Below are positions 6,392 through 12,305 of a stretch of 12,305 bases of DNA, piece by piece. The notes below the pieces were generated by a model, which was not told where the DNA came from, ran no database searches, and worked only from the letters and a program-made list of their open reading frames with translations. A program made the translations under genes and the position numbers. This DNA is from an uncultured Carnobacterium sp. (GTDB lineage: Bacteria > Bacillota > Bacilli > Lactobacillales > Aerococcaceae): contig CALJSD010000153.1 of assembly GCA_937976325.1 (NCBI GenBank), positions 1-12,305 on the forward strand, in the 5' to 3' direction. Numbering within the stretch: position 1 is the stretch's first letter; the number at the start of each line of letters is the position of its first letter.

Positions 6392-8995
6392 TTAATCTTT
6401 TTCTTTTTTATGCTTTTTCCATAGGAAAATCAGTAAGAGAAGTGACGAAATAGAAATGAACATTCCAAGATGTAATCCTGGCGGCGTATAACTCCAAACA
6501 ATCTCGTGTTCTCCTTCTGTGAGCGAAACGCCCATAAAGAATCCGAGCGCTTTTTTCACTTCTTGCTTCTTACCATCCACCGTCACGCTCCAACCAGAAT
6601 GGTATGGAATCGTAAAGGTCGCAAAGGACTGCTCACTATTAGTTACAGTGACATGTGCCTTCACCATCGCGTTTGTATACGACTCAATTGTAATATCATT
6701 TGCTTTCTTATACTGCGTCAATGCGTTTGCGAGTGTTGTGATATCAATCGTATAGAACTTGAAGCCTCGAAGATCCCATTCTTTGGCTTTCGCATCCTCA
6801 ATCGCAAAGGTAATCGTCTGGTCTAAGTTTCCATTTCCAATCATCCACAATTGGTTCTCATGGAATCGATTCTCATACGGATAACTGATACCATTGAGCA
6901 TTACTTTTGATTTAATCACAGAACCCGCTTGACGCTCTGGAATTTCGACAAAATACAATTTGTTTGGCTGTAGAGTGAACTTCCATTCAATTTTAGCAGG
7001 TTCCGCCTCATTTGTTAGCGTGTATTTCTCCGGCCCCTTCGTTAAATTCGTCGTCACAGGTTCGCCTACACTAACCTCCGTCAATGCGTTTGTTCCAGAG
7101 AGTCCAATCACTTGCAAGAGCTGGTTGAGATTGGCTACTGGTTGATTTTTTTCAAAAGCAATATTGGTTGCTGTATTTTCATTCGTTAAATAGCCAAGAG
7201 AAAACGCATATGGATTGCGATAAACTGTAAAATTCTTCATCGTTCCTTCTTTGGCATACATGCCACGCACATCGGAAAAGACGCGTTTTTCATCGCCGTC
7301 CATCATAAAGCGTGAAACTCCAAACAGCGAATCCAAAATCACATTGCGGTCGGTATAGTTCGCCACTGATTGAGAGGTTGGAAGTCCTAGATGACTCATC
7401 TCTTCAATCAGCGCATGCTCAAGACTCGACGTGAAGTGCGAAGCGCCATTATATCCAAATGCAATCGGGAAGTTCGCATGCGACAATCCTTTATGCATTT
7501 CCATTCGCGTAAACGTACTTTGATGGCTATACCCTTCTTTATCAAAAGCTATCGCAAATTCCATTTGTTCCTGTAATCCTGCATTACCGATAAAATAAGG
7601 TGCTCGTCTAAATCCGACAAAGGAACTCACCATTAACTCGACAATCACGACTCCGGCTGTTAGTTGTAACCTACGAACTCTTTCAGCTCTTCTAAAGAAG
7701 AAGGCTAGTAAGATAATCGTCCAAATAATAAACGCGAGTATTTTCTGTGAGGTCTCAACATATTGCAGACTTCTTAGAGTCGACAACACTAAAATCGTAC
7801 CAAAGCCAAAGATGGCCACTAAAAATTCATTCAAGCGGAATTCATCTTTCCACTGCATTAGACTTTCGGATGCTAGCACTAGCATAAAGCTATTGGCTAC
7901 CCAGGAATTTCTGAAGTAGAAACCAACTGGGCGTTGTCCCATATGCCAAATTTGATCGAAGCCTTGAATCGAAAACGAAAGCAGTAAGACAAGCAACACG
8001 ACTGTCGCTGCTAATTTCTTACGAAGTGTAATTTCTCTTCTAGCGAAGAAAGTACATAGTCCAAAGAGCCCTAACCCACCAATAAAGAGTTGCGGTAACG
8101 CCTTAGAATCGCCCCACTCTTTTTCACCAAAGGATCCTAAGATGAATTTTTGCGGCATAGCGACTAAATCATTTACCGGGTTCCACGACCATGCAAAGGT
8201 ACTTCCCGCACTCGCTTTACTTTCAAGCAAAGCACTAAATACGGGTAATAGCCAAAATGCTGCAAGGCCCACTCCAATCAGTTCAAATAACGCGACCTTC
8301 CCTAGTTTGAGTATCGCCTCTTTTAAAGGAATATCCTTCGAGAAGACTACGTAAAATGTATAGAGTGCCACAAAGAGACACATCATATACCCTGTATAAA
8401 AATCCGTTATTAAACTAATGGCAAGAAACAACGGTAATTTCACCGACCGCTTCCCACTTGCCACCTCTTCAATTCCCAAGAGAATAAACGGAATATAGAC
8501 CAGATTATCTAAGAAATTAGGATTATATTGTTGCGATACGACAAATCCGCTAAGGGCATATGACGAAGCCAATCCTAACGATAACCAGTAATGTTTCGAC
8601 ACGCCTTTGAATTTCTTTTCTAAGAAATAACCAAAGACGACTCCCATAACCCCAGCACGTAGAAGCGGAATCACGTAGCTAAGGACTTGAAAACTTGAAA
8701 TTGGAAAGATCACATATAAAAACGTGAATGGACTTAAACTATTAAAGCCCCAGACACTTGGCATGGCTCCTCCAAGTGATTTCTCGAAGGACCAAAATAG
8801 ACCACTAAAATCTCCACTCCAAAATAGTTTATGCAATCCGATATAAAGCGGAAAATATTGAGAAAGAAAGTCTCCACTATGAATCGAATTTTGCGAAAAA
8901 GGGGTCAATCCTAAACATAGGAAGACCCCCAACATCACCACAAATGGAACGAAGAATAGTGAACTATATTTTAATTTCATTTTTGAAATTGTCAT
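6392..8995 (-). CDS. yfhO: YfhO-family membrane glycosyltransferase, paralogue 1
   Basis: This 867-residue polytopic membrane protein of the YfhO family (GT-C fold) probably moves a sugar from undecaprenyl phosphate onto an envelope polymer outside the cell. The first membrane helix (about 12-31) is followed by an extracytoplasmic loop carrying D42 in HSGDFLSQY, the likely catalytic Asp position of GT-C enzymes. Next come GGAMPSVWGFNSLSPF (75-90), many membrane helices to about 460, and the conserved WHMGQRPVGFYFRNSW (350-365). A large extracytoplasmic domain (roughly 465-830) and one final helix with a Lys-rich tail complete it. ATG at 8993-8995 has AGGAG 9 bases upstream and lies 20 bases after the paralogue 2 stop. 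A second ATG five codons in is possible. The terminator follows directly. Bacillus YfhO and Listeria GtlB work with CsbB-type enzymes on lipoteichoic acid; the actual acceptor and sugar here are unknown. Confidence 0.9.
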   Translation of the reverse strand: MTISKMKLKYSSLFFVPFVVMLGVFLCLGLTPFSQNSIHSGDFLSQYFPLYIGLHKLFWSGDFSGLFWSFEKSLGGAMPSVWGFNSLSPFTFLYVIFPISSFQVLSYVIPLLRAGVMGVVFGYFLEKKFKGVSKHYWLSLGLASSYALSGFVVSQQYNPNFLDNLVYIPFILLGIEEVASGKRSVKLPLFLAISLITDFYTGYMMCLFVALYTFYVVFSKDIPLKEAILKLGKVALFELIGVGLAAFWLLPVFSALLESKASAGSTFAWSWNPVNDLVAMPQKFILGSFGEKEWGDSKALPQLFIGGLGLFGLCTFFARREITLRKKLAATVVLLVLLLSFSIQGFDQIWHMGQRPVGFYFRNSWVANSFMLVLASESLMQWKDEFRLNEFLVAIFGFGTILVLSTLRSLQYVETSQKILAFIIWTIILLAFFFRRAERVRRLQLTAGVVIVELMVSSFVGFRRAPYFIGNAGLQEQMEFAIAFDKEGYSHQSTFTRMEMHKGLSHANFPIAFGYNGASHFTSSLEHALIEEMSHLGLPTSQSVANYTDRNVILDSLFGVSRFMMDGDEKRVFSDVRGMYAKEGTMKNFTVYRNPYAFSLGYLTNENTATNIAFEKNQPVANLNQLLQVIGLSGTNALTEVSVGEPVTTNLTKGPEKYTLTNEAEPAKIEWKFTLQPNKLYFVEIPERQAGSVIKSKVMLNGISYPYENRFHENQLWMIGNGNLDQTITFAIEDAKAKEWDLRGFKFYTIDITTLANALTQYKKANDITIESYTNAMVKAHVTVTNSEQSFATFTIPYHSGWSVTVDGKKQEVKKALGFFMGVSLTEGEHEIVWSYTPPGLHLGMFISISSLLLLIFLWKKHKKEKD

Positions 8996-9015
8996 TATAG
9001 TCTACTCCTATTCAA

Positions 9016-11643
9016 TTAAATCCATTTTTTATAAATGGCTAACACATAAATACAAATTGATAAGATTGAAATTACAAGACCTGCCATAAATCCTTCTGGC
9101 ATATAAGTCATCTCAATCGTATGTTCACCAGGTGTAATTTGGAAAGCAAGAAGACTATCCCAAACTTTAGCCGTTCCAACGACTTGACCATCCACTTTAA
9201 CAGTCCAGCCTTTTTCATATGGAATACTTGTCATCATCCATGTGCTATCGTCTGTGATATTCACAGTCCCTTGAATATGACTATCATCCCAATGAGTAAC
9301 TTTCATTCCTTGAAGTTGACGCTCTTCAATCATGCGATTTACTAAGGCACTATTTGAGCGCGCTAGGCGTAAACCTGACAAGTTGTATTCGTCATCTGTG
9401 TCAATTTCAATCGTTAAATCAACGGCTTTTCCAAGTGAATCATGGGCCACTTGAATGAGTTGTGTTTGTTGGAATTTATCTTGGAAGTCATACGTATTTC
9501 CATTGAGTAAAATTCTCACTTTGTTTTTATTCGTATGAGAAAGTTTTTGAGGAATCGATACCCAGTAATCTTCAGAAGACTGCGGTACTAAATGATACGT
9601 AATTGTTCCTGGTTTTGATGAATCCACACGTTTATACGTTTCTGGTTTAGAAGAATCAGGAACTTCCATATTATCCAACTTCACTTCGTTGGCTGCTAAA
9701 AGCGTTAAGTAGTTCTCACTTGTGGCTCCCATCGCTTGAACAATCTTGTTATGGTTTTGAATTGGTTGATGATTTTCCAGTTTTACATTCACTGTCGCAT
9801 CATTCACACCATAAGCGATTGGTAAGATTAATCCTGTTTCATACGTCTTCGTTCTTGTTGCTTCGTACACTGGTTCTTTCGACGTAATATCTTTACGCGT
9901 TACCATATTTCCGAATACATACATTTTCGAAGTATCAGGATATTCTTTTGTATACACTGGTTTTGGCGCCACTAAGTATTTCACTGAGAATAGCGCATCT
10001 TGCAGCGGTGTTCCTTGGTAGTACGTTGTCGCGTTAATCCCGTTATTTCCTAAGCGGTCAAATAAATCACGCGTACTATTTTCCAAGTTCGAACTAAATA
10101 CTGATAAACCTGGGTAATCGACCATAAACGGATCGTTTTTACTTAAGTTAAATGTCTTATTGATACGATAGAAATCCGTATCATTAGGACGAATTGGATT
10201 GATGGCATCTTTCAATTGAAGAACCGCATCGTGGTATTTATACGCATCTGTATATCCGACACGCGACTGAACAATGGCCGCATTGGCTGTCAATTCAACC
10301 GCCGTCAATACTGCAATTACTGCCCATGGTTTCTTCGCTTTTGTCCAGAACAAGACAAGAAGCATAATCATGAAAATACCAAGCGTCGCAATACGTTGCC
10401 AAATGGTTAAGAATGAATGTTCTTGGAATTGAACGATACCAAAAATAATCGCCATTCCCACAAATAAGATGCTTGCTTCTTTTGCGGTAAATCGTTCGAC
10501 TTCGCGTAAGCTTAAGTAAGCTAGGTACACTAAGAAGAACGCGATAATCCATGAGAATCGGTAGAAGAATCCAGCTGGATTTTGTCCCATATGCCATAAC
10601 TTGCTTGTAAATTCATGCGCACATGAGATTAGGAAAACAACGAGCACGAATCCTGCTGCAACCTTACCCCATTTTGTAATCTTCTTAGAGATAAAGTAGT
10701 AAATGGTTCCTAAAATCCCGAAACTTGCCACATAAATGTTTGGTAAGTTTGGTCCGGCTGGCCATGAATCATTATCGAATGATCCAAGGAATAATTTCGA
10801 TAAAATCTCAAGCGGGTTAATTTGCAATGTCCACTCAAATTTCAATGAGTTTTGCAAACCACCTTTAGTAGAAACTAAACTGATGATGATTGGCAATAGA
10901 ATCGCTGCAACCATCCCGACTGCGATAATCGAAGCGCAAGCCAGTTTTAACATGCGTTCAAAAACCACTTTGATATTTGTAAATTCTTTTGAACGGATAA
11001 CATAGAATAATGCGTAGATGACTACGAAAATACATGTCATATACCCCATGTAGAAGTGTACAAATAGCGCTAGAGCAAGCATTCCGATATAGCCTCGTGG
11101 AGACTCATTATCGAGCACTTGTTCTACACCAATCAGTACGAGTGGCAACATAATCATGCCATCGTAGAAAATTGGGTTCATTTGGTAGCTGACGTTAAAT
11201 CCGTTTAAGGCATAAATCGTCGCTACGATTGGAAGTAAGTAAGCTTTTTTCTTTAGGCCATCATAACGCTTCACAAGGAAATGCGTCATCGTAAGTCCCA
11301 TTGTTCCGTAACGTAATGCGATGACGATAGGCACAACCCATTGGAAGTTTTCTTCCGAGAAGAATAGGAATAAGAAGTTAAATGGACTTAGTAAGTTAAA
11401 GCCCCAAATTCCAAGCATTCCCCCACCAATCGATTTCGAGAAGGAATAGAAGAAGCTATTCCAATCCCAGTTTAAAAATAGATGTTTGAAATAGGCATAG
11501 AGCCCGATGTACTGTGCGTTAAAGTCAACTGCCATCAGCGACTTTGCACCAAACGGGAAGAAGCCATCAATCGCCCACGCGATAAACATGATGACCATCG
11601 GCGCAAGGAAGCTTGCTAAATAGACCTTTTTCTTAGTCGTCAT
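9016..11643 (-). CDS. yfhO: YfhO-family membrane glycosyltransferase, paralogue 2
   Basis: This 875-residue YfhO-family protein has the same layout as the downstream paralogue. A first helix (about 8-28) leads to an extracytoplasmic loop with D40 in LMAVDFNAQYIG. It continues with SIGGGMLGIWGFNLLSPFNF (71-90), a block of helices to about 460, and WHMGQNPAGFFYRFSW at 350-365, with His351 at the same number as in the other copy. A long extracytoplasmic domain follows, then a closing helix near the C-terminus. The two copies are clearly homologous but diverged, so the duplication is old and the copies may use different acceptors. ATG at 11641-11643 overlaps the end of the CsbB-like gene by 11 bases and has AAAGGAG 6 bases upstream, implying coupled translation with the enzyme that would make its donor. 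Family is confident; the target polymer is inferred only from the Bacillus and Listeria systems. Confidence 0.91.
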   Translation of the reverse strand: MTTKKKVYLASFLAPMVIMFIAWAIDGFFPFGAKSLMAVDFNAQYIGLYAYFKHLFLNWDWNSFFYSFSKSIGGGMLGIWGFNLLSPFNFLFLFFSEENFQWVVPIVIALRYGTMGLTMTHFLVKRYDGLKKKAYLLPIVATIYALNGFNVSYQMNPIFYDGMIMLPLVLIGVEQVLDNESPRGYIGMLALALFVHFYMGYMTCIFVVIYALFYVIRSKEFTNIKVVFERMLKLACASIIAVGMVAAILLPIIISLVSTKGGLQNSLKFEWTLQINPLEILSKLFLGSFDNDSWPAGPNLPNIYVASFGILGTIYYFISKKITKWGKVAAGFVLVVFLISCAHEFTSKLWHMGQNPAGFFYRFSWIIAFFLVYLAYLSLREVERFTAKEASILFVGMAIIFGIVQFQEHSFLTIWQRIATLGIFMIMLLVLFWTKAKKPWAVIAVLTAVELTANAAIVQSRVGYTDAYKYHDAVLQLKDAINPIRPNDTDFYRINKTFNLSKNDPFMVDYPGLSVFSSNLENSTRDLFDRLGNNGINATTYYQGTPLQDALFSVKYLVAPKPVYTKEYPDTSKMYVFGNMVTRKDITSKEPVYEATRTKTYETGLILPIAYGVNDATVNVKLENHQPIQNHNKIVQAMGATSENYLTLLAANEVKLDNMEVPDSSKPETYKRVDSSKPGTITYHLVPQSSEDYWVSIPQKLSHTNKNKVRILLNGNTYDFQDKFQQTQLIQVAHDSLGKAVDLTIEIDTDDEYNLSGLRLARSNSALVNRMIEERQLQGMKVTHWDDSHIQGTVNITDDSTWMMTSIPYEKGWTVKVDGQVVGTAKVWDSLLAFQITPGEHTIEMTYMPEGFMAGLVISILSICIYVLAIYKKWI

Positions 11644-12304
11644 GTTGCTCTCCTTTCACCGTCATATTTGTTTCATCTACTAAGTAATGCGGACGTTTCT
11701 TCACTTCGTAGTAAATCTTACCAATATATTCTCCAAGCACACCGATTGAAATGAGTTGAATTCCCCCAAAAAGCACAACAGAAAAAATCGTTGTAAAGTA
11801 ACCGCTAACCAGTGATTCTGGAGCTACGAAATATTGAATAAAGGTCCAAAAAATGTAAGCTAATGATATCAGCAAGCAGAACAATCCAAAGTCTATACAC
11901 ATACGAAGAGGTTTATCATTAAATGATAAAATCCCTTGAATTGCATAGTTCAATGAGAATTTTAGTGAGTATTTTGTTTCTCCAACTGTACGCACTTGGT
12001 TCTCATATTCGATTACTTTTTCTTTAAAACCAATCCAAGCAAAAATTCCCTTAGAAAATCGATTGTATTCTTGCAATGACAAAATAGCGCGAACGGCTTT
12101 TCGACTGAATAGACGGAATTCAGATACGCCATCCATCAATTCAATATCCATCATCTTATTAGCAAGTTTATAAAAATGTTTAGCTAAAAAAGTACGATGA
12201 GGTTTTTCACCAGTACGAGTACGACGAGCACTTACGACATCATAGCCTTGTTCATATGCTTCAATCATTTGTGGAAGAAGTGCAGGTGGATGTTGTAAGT
12301 CCCC
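11633..12304 (-). CDS. CsbB/GtrB-type undecaprenyl-phosphate glycosyltransferase (N-terminus cut off)
   Basis: This family-2 (GT-A) glycosyltransferase makes undecaprenyl-phosphate-sugar on the inner face of the membrane. The visible 223 residues start within the D-x-D-L-Q-H-P-P region (GDLQHPP at the edge). They contain DGVSEFRLFSRKAV, the GETKYSLKFSLNYAIQG segment before the membrane, and FNDKPLR. Two membrane helices follow (FGLFCLLISLAYIFW and the VVLFGGIQLISIGVLGEYIG region), then the usual KKRPHYLV tail. About 90 N-terminal residues, including the first nucleotide-binding strand, lie outside the window. The frame is open to the edge, so the first in-frame ATG (12268) is not the true start. 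It overlaps the YfhO paralogue 2 gene by 11 bases. B. subtilis CsbB and Listeria GtlA are related; the sugar (GlcNAc, Gal or Glc) cannot be read from sequence. Confidence 0.92.
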   Translation of the reverse strand, partial: GDLQHPPALLPQMIEAYEQGYDVVSARRTRTGEKPHRTFLAKHFYKLANKMMDIELMDGVSEFRLFSRKAVRAILSLQEYNRFSKGIFAWIGFKEKVIEYENQVRTVGETKYSLKFSLNYAIQGILSFNDKPLRMCIDFGLFCLLISLAYIFWTFIQYFVAPESLVSGYFTTIFSVVLFGGIQLISIGVLGEYIGKIYYEVKKRPHYLVDETNMTVKGEQHDD

Positions 12305-12305
12305 A

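Noticed and set aside
10295..10597. 100-codon minus-strand frame inside YfhO paralogue 2
   Set aside because: It is an out-of-frame shadow of a strong membrane-protein gene and has no family features of its own.
11912..11930. Nearly perfect palindrome TTTATCATT-A-AATGATAAA
   Set aside because: It lies inside the CsbB-like gene, where it codes for the conserved FNDKPLR region. There is no promoter or gene end nearby, so it is most likely a coincidence of codons.

Overview
This 12.3 kb window looks like low-GC Firmicutes DNA, most likely order Lactobacillales. A Granulicatella or other Carnobacteriaceae-type organism would fit, but the genus is a guess. The evidence is the AT-rich sequence, strong AGGAGG-type ribosome binding sites, overlapping gene ends, and protein families typical of streptococci and their relatives. 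All ten genes lie on the minus strand, so transcription runs from high to low coordinates. Both ends cut through genes. The left end also starts with 11 bases identical to the 3' end of the Illumina TruSeq adapter, so it is probably the raw end of an assembled contig.

Right part (12304 to 6392): a cell-envelope glycosylation unit. It has the C-terminal part of a CsbB/GtrB-type undecaprenyl-phosphate sugar transferase, then two tandem large membrane proteins of the YfhO family (GT-C fold). In Bacillus and Listeria such pairs put sugars on lipoteichoic or wall teichoic acid: the CsbB-type enzyme makes the lipid-linked sugar in the cytoplasm and the YfhO-type enzyme transfers it outside the cell. 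Having two YfhO paralogues behind one CsbB is notable. The unit ends at a strong rho-independent terminator (6343-6382).

Middle (6260-6391): a compact 132-base intergenic region with that terminator and a good sigma-A promoter (TTGTAA, 17 bases, TATAAT). Two exact GTACGGC repeats 20 bases apart bracket the -35 box and look like a candidate operator.

Left part (6259 to 12): one tightly packed seven-gene operon: amidase, Old Yellow Enzyme (OYE) homologue, luciferase-like monooxygenase, GcvH-like lipoyl carrier (GcvH-L), zinc-type macrodomain, class M sirtuin (SirTM), lipoate-protein ligase (LplA, cut by the window edge). From the macrodomain to LplA, with GcvH-L, this is the known SirTM system of Staphylococcus and Streptococcus. 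There LplA lipoylates GcvH-L, SirTM ADP-ribosylates the lipoylated carrier, and the macrodomain removes ADP-ribose; the system is linked to oxidative stress. Key residues are intact: SirTM N118, Q137, R192; macrodomain C111, H116, C118; GcvH-L K56 and D27.

The most interesting feature is the leading gene, an amidase-signature hydrolase with a complete Lys-Ser-Ser triad. Known bacterial lipoamidase belongs to this superfamily. I infer that it may remove lipoate from GcvH-L, which would give the operon a writer and an eraser for both modifications. The OYE homologue lacks the usual active-site His pair, so its chemistry may also be unusual.
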